A stretch of DNA of 8,168 nt from Acidovorax sp. (GTDB taxonomy: Bacteria; Pseudomonadota; Gammaproteobacteria; Burkholderiales; Burkholderiaceae_C). Below, in pieces: positions 1-6,629 of this stretch. The DNA is taken from assembly GCA_011620245.1 (NCBI GenBank), contig WOZN01000224.1, positions 1 to 8,168 of the forward strand. The letters are read 5' to 3'. A program made the translations under genes and the position numbers. A model generated the notes under the pieces. It worked only from the letters and a program-made list of their open reading frames with translations, searched no databases and was not told where the DNA came from. How positions within the stretch are numbered: the stretch's first letter is position 1; each line of letters begins with the position of its first letter.

Positions 1-957
1 CTGCGCCCAGCCTGCGCGTGCCTGTTGACGGGTTGGGAGCGCTTCCAGCCGGTAGCCCCCCAGCCCGAAGCTGGCGTTCTTGCCGACGTGCAGCCATTGG
101 CCCCGGTGCAGCAGTTCGGCAAACGGGGCCAGGTCGCCCTGCAGTTGCACGCTGCCCAGCAGGCCGCCGAGCTGCATCTCTTGCTGCTGGCGCTGCGAGT
201 AGCGGCCCCAGTCGAACCAGCGCAGGTCTTCGCTTTGCAGCGTGATGGCTGCGGCCTGGGCGCTGAGGGTGGCAAAGTCGAGCTGTGGGGCCGCAGCGCC
301 CAGGTGCACATCGCACAGCAGCTGGCTGCGCCGGGCCAGGGCAATGAGCAGATCGCGTGCGGCGAGTTGCCCTGCACGCACGGGCTTGCCCTGCACCTGC
401 AGGCGCAAGGGGGTGTGAAAATGCAGCGTGGCCTGCCCGCCCAGTGCGGGGGCAGGCGGCAAAGCAGTATTCAAATTAGATAGCTGCTCGCGCTTGCCTG
501 ATAAGCGCTGGATGCCATTTTCATCATGAACATTGGCCAGGGTGCAGGGGGTGTGCTCCCGGCCCAGGCCGGTGCGCAGCGCGCGCTGCCAGGCTTGCAG
601 CACGGTGGGCAGCAGGCCCAGCGCCTTGCCGATGAGCACCAGGCCCATGTCGAACGCCTGCCCGGCCTGCAGCTGCCGTGCCCCGCTGGTGGGCGGCTCG
701 ATCACGTAGGGCTGGGGCATGTGGCTGAACTTTTGCAGGCTGTGCCCGGGCAGGGGCGGTGCGGCAAAGAGCTGGCAGTAGGGGCAGCTGGCGTGCAGCG
801 CGCAGGGTTTGCCATCGGTGTGCGGCAGCGGGCTGAGCGCCAGCAACGCATGGCCCAAGGCGCCACGCAGCATGCTGCCCGCGTAGGGCGGCAGTTGCAG
901 CGGGCCTTCGGTGCGCACGGTCAGGCGCAGGCGGGCGATGGGCAGGGATGCCGTCAT
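1..957 (-). CDS. cas6: Cas6 pre-crRNA endoribonuclease (3' end cut off by window edge)
   Basis: Cas6 is the RAMP-fold, metal-independent RNase that cuts CRISPR precursor RNA within its repeats to make crRNAs for the Cmr complex. I translated the frame by hand: it opens with ATG at 957 and stays open for 319 codons to the window edge without a stop. Family-type signatures are the N-terminal GSMLRGALGHALL (28-39), a cysteine cluster C52/C58/C61 followed by LFA, PYVIEPP (83-89), an LIGKALGLLP stretch (108-117), TPLRL (182-186), and the C-terminal LHVGKNASFGLGGYRLE (289-305), the glycine-rich RAMP loop. Family members usually end soon after that loop, so little is probably missing. H36 and H46 are candidate catalytic histidines, but I cannot assign the active site. 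The start overlaps the cmr6 stop as ATGA; only a poor AAGG lies just upstream, so coupled translation is likely. Residues 146-160 are encoded by a dispersed repeat and use AT-rich codons unlike the rest of the gene. Confidence 0.9.
   Translation of the reverse strand, partial: MTASLPIARLRLTVRTEGPLQLPPYAGSMLRGALGHALLALSPLPHTDGKPCALHASCPYCQLFAAPPLPGHSLQKFSHMPQPYVIEPPTSGARQLQAGQAFDMGLVLIGKALGLLPTVLQAWQRALRTGLGREHTPCTLANVHDENGIQRLSGKREQLSNLNTALPPAPALGGQATLHFHTPLRLQVQGKPVRAGQLAARDLLIALARRSQLLCDVHLGAAAPQLDFATLSAQAAAITLQSEDLRWFDWGRYSQRQQQEMQLGGLLGSVQLQGDLAPFAELLHRGQWLHVGKNASFGLGGYRLEALPTRQQARAGWAQ
479..521 (-). repeat. Dispersed palindromic repeat, copy A, embedded in frame in cas6
   Basis: Read on the minus strand, this 43-base segment matches the segment at 8119-8161 on the plus strand at 36 of 43 positions without gaps. 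The shared blocks are AGCGCTTATC, GCAAGCG and AGCAGCTATC. AT-rich similarity continues a few bases further (CTAATTTGAA here, CAAATTCA there). The centre can fold as a small stem (CGCTT...AAGCG). I recall elements of this form being frequent between genes in Comamonadaceae; that is memory, not a search. Here it lies inside cas6 and is read through as residues 146-160 (roughly ENGIQRLSGKREQLS) with no stop or frameshift. Confidence 0.8.
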
Positions 958-2009
958 GCCTTTTCGACGCGCACCAGCACGCCTTCGGCCACATGGGCTG
1001 TGACCTTGACAAACTGGTTGCCTTTGATTTTTTGCTGCAGGTCTGTGGGCAGGGTCTGCAGCATTGCTTCGCCTGCGGGGGCGATGGCCGTGGCGGTCTG
1101 ACCGCTTTTTTCCACGGACAGGGCGCCGTTGCCCCGGTTGAATTTGATGCGCGCGCCTTCCCAGGCCACGGCGCTTTCTTCCTTCTTGCGCTGCTTGCCT
1201 TCCTCGGACTCCATGCGTCCGAAGCCAATCGCCGTCTTGCCACCGGCGCCCAGCCATTCCAGCGCCTTGTCCAGTGCATTCCACACATTGACCAACTCCG
1301 CCTGCAATTGCTCAGGCGCAATGGCACCGGCACGCGGTGCGATGGCAAATTGCAACTTCAGGTTGCGTGCCACCAGATAGCCCACAGGCACGGGGGAATG
1401 CCAGTCGCCTGGTTGGGTGTCGGCAGCCTGCGGGGTCTGACCGCCTTTTTCGTACCATTTTCCCATGTGCGGGGTCATTACCTCGGGCAACAACTCGCAT
1501 GGAGCAGTGGGCAAGGCATCAAAGAAGATGAAGCCGCCGCTGGCCTCTGCCACATCGCCCTTTTGCTCGGTGCCGAACCAGCGCTTGAGGACGGCACCCT
1601 TGTCATCACCGTGGTACGCGGTTTCCACCAACGCCCGCACCAGGCCTTTCACAGCGCTGCCCGGCAGGTAGGGCATGCCCAGTGTGGGGTGCCACAAGAA
1701 TCCGTTTTTCAGCGGGTGGGGGTTGCCCAGGCCCGTCACAAAGCTGCCCGCGCAGTGGTAGGCGCGGGCCTGACCGCCCTGGGCTACGGCCAGTTGCTGG
1801 AGCTTTGTGGTCTTGTCCTGCAGCGCCGCTTTGTTGCCCAGGTGCTGGGTTTTCAGGGCCCTGAGCCATTCACCACGGGCGTCTTTGTCCACCTCACCGA
1901 AATCGGGGGCGTAGCCGTTGAAATAGCGCTCGAACCACAGCCCCATGTGCATGGTGGCGGGCTGGGGCCGGCTGGGGGCGTGCAGGCCCTGGTACAGGGG
2001 AAGGGGCAT
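954..2009 (-). CDS. cmr6: Cmr6, type III-B RAMP subunit
   Basis: Cmr6 is a Cas7-like RAMP subunit that sits at the 3' end of the crRNA backbone next to Cmr1 in the Cmr effector. The 351-residue product shows the family core: VTGLGNPHPLKNGFLWHPTLG (split at residues 91-111), GMPYLPGSAVKGLVRALVE (111-129), and the glycine-rich RNA-binding loop LGAGGKTAIGFGRM (253-266). I chose ATG at 2009 because AGGAGA lies 6 bases upstream, overlapping the cmr5 stop (TGAGGAGAG). The same frame could begin at a TTG at 2024, but that codon has no comparable site. About 85 residues follow the glycine-rich loop: a lysine/glutamate-rich linker (269-278), then a segment that looks beta-rich. This is an extension past the core RAMP fold. 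The stop overlaps the cas6 start by 4 bases. Family assignment is firm; the role of the extension is unknown. Confidence 0.93.
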   Translation of the reverse strand: MPLPLYQGLHAPSRPQPATMHMGLWFERYFNGYAPDFGEVDKDARGEWLRALKTQHLGNKAALQDKTTKLQQLAVAQGGQARAYHCAGSFVTGLGNPHPLKNGFLWHPTLGMPYLPGSAVKGLVRALVETAYHGDDKGAVLKRWFGTEQKGDVAEASGGFIFFDALPTAPCELLPEVMTPHMGKWYEKGGQTPQAADTQPGDWHSPVPVGYLVARNLKLQFAIAPRAGAIAPEQLQAELVNVWNALDKALEWLGAGGKTAIGFGRMESEEGKQRKKEESAVAWEGARIKFNRGNGALSVEKSGQTATAIAPAGEAMLQTLPTDLQQKIKGNQFVKVTAHVAEGVLVRVEKA

Positions 2010-2015
2010 GGGTTC

Positions 2016-2021
2016 TCTCCT
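2016..2021 (-). promoter_or_regulatory. Shine-Dalgarno of cmr6, overlapping the cmr5 stop
   Basis: AGGAGA ends 6 bases before ATG 2009 and shares its first base with the cmr5 TGA stop. It is the strongest ribosome site in the operon. It settles the cmr6 start at 2009 rather than at the in-frame TTG at 2024, and it implies reinitiation by ribosomes finishing cmr5. Confidence 0.75.
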
Positions 2022-2521
2022 CAATCTTCATTTCTCAGCAGGGCCAGGGCGAATTTCTTCAGCCACTCCAGCAATGCCAGCGCCTCATTCTGCGCCGCCA
2101 TGTAGTGGTGAATGTCACTGCGGGTGATGGCCGTGAGAACGTCGGCATCTTGCGTGAACACGCGGCCCTTGCTGTTGGCGCTGCATAGCCAATCGCCAAC
2201 CATGCGGTAGATCAGTTCGTGGCTACTGCCATTGCCCTTCATGCGGTAGAACGCCAGCGCCTGGCCCAGGCCGTTCATGCGGATCAGCGCGGGCAGGCCG
2301 TTGAGGTAGCGGCGCACCTCCACCTGCACGGCCTCGGGGCCGATGGCGGTGTTCTGGATTTTGGTCAGCGCGAACTCGGCTCGCTCCTGATCCATGCTGC
2401 GCAAGAGCGCAACAGGCTGTGCGGCAAGGACAGGCCGGCCAATCGCGGCTGTGCCGGGGGTGTTGCCGTACACCGGCGTTTGAGCCTGTGCTTGAGGTTT
2501 TGCTTTTTTGTACTGGGCCAT
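2021..2521 (-). CDS. cmr5: Cmr5, type III-B small subunit
   Basis: Cmr5 is the small alpha-helical subunit that forms the second filament of the Cmr complex beside Cmr4 and contacts the target RNA strand. The product is 166 residues, predicted mostly helical. The core starts near residue 43 (SMDQERAEFALTKIQN) and includes LPALIRMNGLGQALAFYRMKG (split around residues 76-96) and a C-terminal helix EALALLEWLKKFALALL. The N-terminal 42 residues are low-complexity (KKAKPQAQAQ, then Pro/Ala-rich) and have no obvious match in the compact core. ATG 2521 is supported by AGAGG 6 bases upstream; the internal ATG at 2395 (M43) has no ribosome site, so the long form is preferred. It lies 11 bases after the cmr4 stop and 11 bases before the cmr6 start. 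Cmr5 sequences are weakly conserved, and position between cmr4 and cmr6 adds much of the confidence. Confidence 0.88.
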   Translation of the reverse strand: MAQYKKAKPQAQAQTPVYGNTPGTAAIGRPVLAAQPVALLRSMDQERAEFALTKIQNTAIGPEAVQVEVRRYLNGLPALIRMNGLGQALAFYRMKGNGSSHELIYRMVGDWLCSANSKGRVFTQDADVLTAITRSDIHHYMAAQNEALALLEWLKKFALALLRNED

Positions 2522-2532
2522 GTGGTGCCTCT

Positions 2533-3435
2533 TTAAGCCTTTGCCTTGTTAACGCCCACGCGGCACCAGCCCATACCGGTGGTTTCGTTGCCGCCCAACT
2601 GCAACCAGTTGCCGCCTTCGCCCAGGAGGCTTTCAAACTTTTCCAGCACCTGCGCGGCCTTCAGTTCGCTGCCCTTGCGGCGCGAGGCGGTGGCCGTGAG
2701 CGGCACGTACAGCAAGGTTTCAGGCGGCAGGCTTTCCTCGTACCACAGGGCACCGTCCTTGACGGTTTTGGTCTGCGCATCGATCGCAATGTGCGCGTTC
2801 ACCGAGGTGGCGTTACGCACCAGAAAGCTGAAGATGTCGTCGTGCACCACCACCAGGCGCTCGTGCACGGTGCTGGCCTGCAGCGCACCGCCGCTCAGGA
2901 TTGCCAAGGCCTGGGCGAGCGGAGCTACCTCGGCGGCCGTTGCCTGGTTCAGTCGAAATTCCTCCAGGAACAGCGTGCCGTCCTCGTGGCCCCAGGCCTG
3001 CAGCTTGTCGCCCGGCTGGGCGATGCACGGCAGCTGCAAGGCCAGGCCCAGTCGCTCGGCGCTGCGCCGGAAGCGATCGAGGGCTGCAGGGCAGGTCACC
3101 CACTTGAAATGGCTTTGCAGCGAACGCACGGGCAGGGCCAGCAGCGTGGCGTCGCCTACCAGCAGTGCGCCCGCGTGGCTGCTGTCGCGCTCGCCCGCGG
3201 CGGCGCCGTGGTCGGGGCCGAACAGGTCAATGGCATCCTGGCTTTGCAACCCTTTGTGGAAAGCGTGGGCGCGCAGCGCTCCCTTGACTGCAGAGCCGTA
3301 CACGCAGGGCCAGTCGCTGTGTACTTCGCGCTGGATGGGCAGGTCGATACCGGCCACGGACTGCCCTGCACCTGCATGCAGCGGGGTTTCGGTGGTCAGG
3401 AGCAGGAGGGCGCTGGCGGCTTGTGGGTGGCTCAT
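2533..3435 (-). CDS. cmr4: Cmr4, type III-B backbone subunit and target-RNA nuclease
   Basis: Cmr4 is the Cas7-type RAMP repeated along the crRNA. It forms the filament and cuts bound target RNA at 6-base intervals. The 300-residue product has LHAGAGQSVAGIDLPIQRE (19-37), where D31 matches the aspartate known to cleave target RNA in the family. It also has GSAVKGALRAHA (48-58), GALLVGDATLLALPVRS (89-105), VVVHDDIFSFLV (195-206), WYEESLPPETLLYVPL (231-246) and the C-terminal LQLGGNETTGMGW (278-290). There are two close starts. ATG 3444 overlaps the cmr3 stop as ATGA but has AAGG directly abutting it. ATG 3435 has AAGGA 8 bases upstream and is preferred; the difference is three residues (MKT). 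The frame stays open further upstream to 3702, but that part is antisense-like sequence inside cmr3 and not Cmr4. Stop is TAA. Confidence 0.95.
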   Translation of the reverse strand: MSHPQAASALLLLTTETPLHAGAGQSVAGIDLPIQREVHSDWPCVYGSAVKGALRAHAFHKGLQSQDAIDLFGPDHGAAAGERDSSHAGALLVGDATLLALPVRSLQSHFKWVTCPAALDRFRRSAERLGLALQLPCIAQPGDKLQAWGHEDGTLFLEEFRLNQATAAEVAPLAQALAILSGGALQASTVHERLVVVHDDIFSFLVRNATSVNAHIAIDAQTKTVKDGALWYEESLPPETLLYVPLTATASRRKGSELKAAQVLEKFESLLGEGGNWLQLGGNETTGMGWCRVGVNKAKA

Positions 3436-3440
3436 GGTCT

Positions 3441-4616
3441 TCATCCTTGGAACGTGGTGTGGGTGGGCAGCAGGCCTGCGGCGTACAGGCCGCGGCCCGT
3501 GGCGTCGGCCCATGCGCCCAGGGCCTGGGCGTCGAAAGCATGGGAAGAAAGGTTTTGCACGTACAGCACGCTGCCTGAGGCCAGCAGACTTTGCACCGCA
3601 CGGGGCTGGTGGCTGGCCATGTCCCAGCCGCCTTCGCGGATGGGGCGGGCACAGGCCACGCCCAGAATGCGCAGTTGCTGTTCGCCGAGCTGCCCTTCCC
3701 ACACGTCGGCGCCGTTGTGCCGGGCTGGAACGAAGCCGGCAGGAATGCCTGCAGGCAGCCCCGGCGCGCAGGGCGTTGGCGTGAGGGCGTAGAGCGAAAA
3801 ATATGCATCTTTTGCCGAAATTTGCACGCCAGCAATGCGCGTAGCGCTCTCTTTTTTGATGCTTAACCCCGCCATGCGGCCTTCACCGCCCAAGCGCAAT
3901 GCCGTTTGTTCCGGCAGCAAGCTGGCATCTTTCAGGCCGTGCAGGTGCAGTTCCACCGCCACGCCGGGGCGCAAGCGCAGGTGACGGGTTTGGTACAGCA
4001 GCCCTTCCTGCACCGATTGGCGTGCGTTGTCGCGGCCAATGCCCAGGCGAGGCTCTTCGGTGTATAGGTCTTCTTTGCCGACCACCTCCCCGCTGGCCGG
4101 GGCCTGGCCTTGCAGCACGGCACGCAGGCCGGCTTCAGTGAGCCAGCAGTTTTCTGTGGGCTTGCTGCCTGCCAGCTCGTGCAGACCAGGCACCTTGCCA
4201 GGAAAGCTGGGCAGATGCACCCGGCCCAGATCGCAATGCACGGGGCTGCCCAGGTCCAGTAAAAAGTAATGCGCCTGGCCGGCCTGCTCTTTCACCATCA
4301 GATTCGCAGGCGCCGGATACATGCGCCCGCCATGCAGGCTCAAAAACGGGCCGCTGGCGCGCAGCGGCCCCAGGTCGTCACCAAAGCCGATGAATGCGCG
4401 CAGCGGGTGCGCGCCGTCGCCGGCAAAAATGCGCCAGTCGCCACCATGCCGGGCAAACCACGCGTCGCCGATCAGTGTCCGCAAAGCACCCAGCAGAGTG
4501 CGCACGGGCGGCGGGAAGCTGCTGCCCAGTTCGCTGCTGCCCACGCTGCCGTGAGGGCGTGCCTCGCGGAAGAACCAGGTGTCCAGCGCCTCAAAGTGAC
4601 AGATGTGTATGTTCAT
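3441..4616 (-). CDS. cmr3: Cmr3, type III-B crRNA 5'-tag binding subunit
   Basis: Cmr3 is the Cas5-like RAMP subunit that pairs with Cmr2 and holds the 8-base 5' tag of the crRNA. The 391-residue product shows the N-terminal family signature WFFREARPHGS (14-24) followed by SSFPPPVRTLLGALRTLIG (32-50). It then has GPFLSLHGGRMYPAPANL (89-106), EEPRLGIGRDNARQ (187-200) with LLYQTRHLRL (206-215), LGGEGRMAG (242-250) and the C-terminal REGGWDMASHQPRAV (327-341) followed by SGSVLYV. ATG 4616 is the only plausible start, with AGGA 11 bases upstream and an 18-base gap after cmr2, the longest gap in the operon. The stop TGA lies within the ATGA at the alternative cmr4 start. Length is normal for the family and nothing is broken. 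Confidence 0.94.
   Translation of the reverse strand: MNIHICHFEALDTWFFREARPHGSVGSSELGSSFPPPVRTLLGALRTLIGDAWFARHGGDWRIFAGDGAHPLRAFIGFGDDLGPLRASGPFLSLHGGRMYPAPANLMVKEQAGQAHYFLLDLGSPVHCDLGRVHLPSFPGKVPGLHELAGSKPTENCWLTEAGLRAVLQGQAPASGEVVGKEDLYTEEPRLGIGRDNARQSVQEGLLYQTRHLRLRPGVAVELHLHGLKDASLLPEQTALRLGGEGRMAGLSIKKESATRIAGVQISAKDAYFSLYALTPTPCAPGLPAGIPAGFVPARHNGADVWEGQLGEQQLRILGVACARPIREGGWDMASHQPRAVQSLLASGSVLYVQNLSSHAFDAQALGAWADATGRGLYAAGLLPTHTTFQG
3444..3448 (-). promoter_or_regulatory. Shine-Dalgarno that favours the second cmr4 ATG
   Basis: AAGGA (minus strand) is 8 bases before ATG 3435 but runs directly into ATG 3444. Normal ribosome spacing therefore favours initiation at 3435, leaving a 5-base gap after cmr3 rather than a 4-base overlap. 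Confidence 0.6.
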
Positions 4617-4634
4617 GAAGTGGTTCGTCCTGTA

Positions 4635-6629
4635 TCAGTCGCGCTCCAGCCCTTTTTGCGCAAGAAAGCGCACCAGCAGGGCTGCGTCGGGATTGATGGG
4701 CTGGCTGGCATGGCGTTGGGCGCTTTGGCCCGTCGCTGGTCGCTGGTAGCGCCAGCATTGGTCGAGCAAGCCTTCCAGGTGGTTCATCAGCACGAACCGA
4801 TCTTGCCCCGTGGCCTTGCCCTGGTTGCCAAAGCTGTGCAGGTACTCGGTCAGCAGCAGCTTTTGCAAAACGGCCTCATCCACGCTGGAAAAGCGCTGCA
4901 GCAGGTTTTGCATGCGAAAAAAGAACTTGCTGGAAAAGCGTGCGCCTTCGTCTTGTGTGCTGCCCTGCTGGGCAAATTGCTCGGCCAGTTGCGCCACCTT
5001 GACCCGGCCCTGTGCATCCAGTGCGTTTTCCCAGGGCATAGCCCATTCCAGCGCCAGTCCCGTGGGCTTCCACACGCGCACGGCAATGGCGTTGCGACCG
5101 GTGGCGTCCTTGGCCACGTCGTCGAGCAGGCGGTGTGCATCCTGCAGCACGCGGGTCAGGGGGGTGCGGAAATGCACAAACTCGATGGCGCCCGAAAGGG
5201 TGGATTTCACGGCATCGCCGGCCCAATGCTGGTCAGCAAAGGCCTTGACATAGGCTTTTTGCAACCGAGCAGCTGCAGGCAAGGCATCTTGCAGCGGCAG
5301 CAATGCCAGCACGTCGTCGCCCCCGGCGTAGATCAAAAAGCCGTTGTGCTGGCGCACGATGGCTCCTGCCCCGTTGGTGAACTGGTTGAGTGCGCTGCTG
5401 ATGGGTGTTTGCTTGGCGGTATCGGCCATGTGCTTGCCAAGCTGGTCGCCGTCCATGAGCAAGATGGCGTAGTAGGGCGAGGGTTTGCCTGCGCCAGCGG
5501 CCTGCACCAGCTTGCGCAGTGCCTGGCGGGTGGCCTGGGCGGCAGCGCCTTTGTCAGGGCCAAAGATACGGTTGTGGTTTTCCAGCGCACTCTCGAAGTA
5601 GACCTGCCCGTCCAGCCCGGCCCAGCGGCGCATGAAGCCTTGGCTTTGGGCATTTTTGGCAGCATCCATCACGCAGGCGATGTCGATCTCGAAGCCTGCC
5701 TGTGCGCCATCGCCCATGCCCACATGGGCTGCTTCGGAGTGATCCACCAGCCCCTTGGCTGCTGCGTAAAAGCTTTCAAACGCCTGCGGGGCCTTCTCAA
5801 TCGCCTGCGCCAGCCAGGGTGCAGCCGCCAAAAACGCCACCGACGGCACGGCGCTGGGCACGCGCCAGCCATGCACCTGGCCACCGCAGCCGGGCAGGCC
5901 TATATCCACCTGGTCGAAATAACGTGAAAAGCGGCGCTTGATGTAGGCCAGAGCGCACAAATGCTCTTGCCCCGCCTCGCCCAGGTCCGAGGCGATGCCC
6001 GGCTTGCCGCTGCGGGCCAGTGCGCTCCAGAACCCGTTGACCGAAGCCATGCTGGTGGCGCTCAGGCCCGACAGCTCCTGCCAGCCATCCATGACCATGC
6101 ATTTGTGGCCCGGCTCTTGCGGCAGTACAGGGTTGCGCCAGTTTTTGCGCCGGTCGAGCAAGCTGGGCTGATTGTCGTCGGACAGCACCCAGGAGATTTC
6201 CCAGAAATTGCCCACCTGGCGTTGCCAGATGGTCTCGGTGATCGTGCCCGCCAAATGCTGCATATCGCCCGCCCAGACGGCTTGCGCCAGCGCTGCCCAG
6301 GCGGCCTGCACGGCCAGCGCAACCCACTCTGGGTGAAAGTCAGAAGGCACTCTGGCCGTGGTGGCCATGAAGCGGTTGGGGATGCTGCCCTGCTGCGGCC
6401 AGGGGTCTTGCGCGCTGGCTGTGCCATACAGGCTGCGCATGTAGGCAGCGTCCGGCACGGGAAACCGGACTTCACCGTCCTGCTTTTGAATCGCCGCAAT
6501 CGCCACGCTGGACAGCCAGGACAGGATGAACGACCCTGCCCAGAAATCCCGCGTGCGCCGCGCCTGGGCCACAAAGCCCTGCACCGGGCCGAGGGTGAAC
6601 TGGAAAATCTGGTCTTTGGAATTAGCCAC
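4635..6629 (-). CDS. cmr2: Cmr2/Cas10, large subunit with GGDD palm, no HD domain
   Basis: Cmr2 is the type III large subunit. On target-RNA binding its palm domains make cyclic oligoadenylate from ATP, which activates separate effector proteins. The 664-residue product starts straight at the first palm-type region (FTLGPVQGFVAQARRTRDFW, 11-30, then AGSFILSWLS). It continues with a GSIPNRFMA segment (81-89), the polymerase-like YYAILLMDGDQLGKHMADT (386-404) and the catalytic YAGGDDVLALLP (434-445). The usual N-terminal HD nuclease domain is absent, so single-stranded DNA cleavage is not expected. No CxxC pair is present; a single cysteine remains at the place where a zinc-knuckle usually sits (GHKCMVMDGWQ, 174-184). 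The start codon is GTG at 6629, with GAGGG 9 bases upstream, and the gene overlaps the end of cmr1 by 8 bases. Activity is inferred from the intact GGDD and DGD motifs. The TGA stop is followed by an 18-base gap to cmr3. Confidence 0.95.
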   Translation of the reverse strand: MANSKDQIFQFTLGPVQGFVAQARRTRDFWAGSFILSWLSSVAIAAIQKQDGEVRFPVPDAAYMRSLYGTASAQDPWPQQGSIPNRFMATTARVPSDFHPEWVALAVQAAWAALAQAVWAGDMQHLAGTITETIWQRQVGNFWEISWVLSDDNQPSLLDRRKNWRNPVLPQEPGHKCMVMDGWQELSGLSATSMASVNGFWSALARSGKPGIASDLGEAGQEHLCALAYIKRRFSRYFDQVDIGLPGCGGQVHGWRVPSAVPSVAFLAAAPWLAQAIEKAPQAFESFYAAAKGLVDHSEAAHVGMGDGAQAGFEIDIACVMDAAKNAQSQGFMRRWAGLDGQVYFESALENHNRIFGPDKGAAAQATRQALRKLVQAAGAGKPSPYYAILLMDGDQLGKHMADTAKQTPISSALNQFTNGAGAIVRQHNGFLIYAGGDDVLALLPLQDALPAAARLQKAYVKAFADQHWAGDAVKSTLSGAIEFVHFRTPLTRVLQDAHRLLDDVAKDATGRNAIAVRVWKPTGLALEWAMPWENALDAQGRVKVAQLAEQFAQQGSTQDEGARFSSKFFFRMQNLLQRFSSVDEAVLQKLLLTEYLHSFGNQGKATGQDRFVLMNHLEGLLDQCWRYQRPATGQSAQRHASQPINPDAALLVRFLAQKGLERD

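Noticed and set aside
479..521. Interpretation of the repeat as a CRISPR repeat unit
   Set aside because: Only two diverged copies, 7.6 kb apart and inverted, with no spacer-like periodicity; it behaves as a dispersed palindromic element.
479..521. cas6 as a pseudogene broken by the repeat
   Set aside because: The reading frame stays open through the element, and the conserved C-terminal glycine-rich loop follows in the same frame.
524..1348. 274-codon minus-strand frame overlapping cmr6 and cas6
   Set aside because: Arg/Pro/Ala-rich out-of-frame translation; the real cas6 and cmr6 frames occupy the same DNA with recognisable motifs.
948..2105. 385-codon plus-strand frame opposite cmr6
   Set aside because: Antisense to cmr6, which has clear family motifs; no independent support.
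3436..3702. 89-residue N-terminal extension of the Cmr4 frame
   Set aside because: The extension lies entirely within the cmr3 coding sequence, is Arg/Pro-rich, and the ribosome site and family start point to 3435.
2419..3792. Plus-strand frames of 457 and 412 codons opposite cmr4/cmr5/cmr3
   Set aside because: Two mutually overlapping antisense frames with biased composition and no family features; shadows of the cmr genes.
4269..5927. 552-codon open frame on the plus strand opposite cmr2 and cmr3
   Set aside because: It is antisense to well-supported cmr2/cmr3, crosses their junction, has no recognisable domain or ribosome site, and is explained by GC-rich codon bias keeping complementary frames open.
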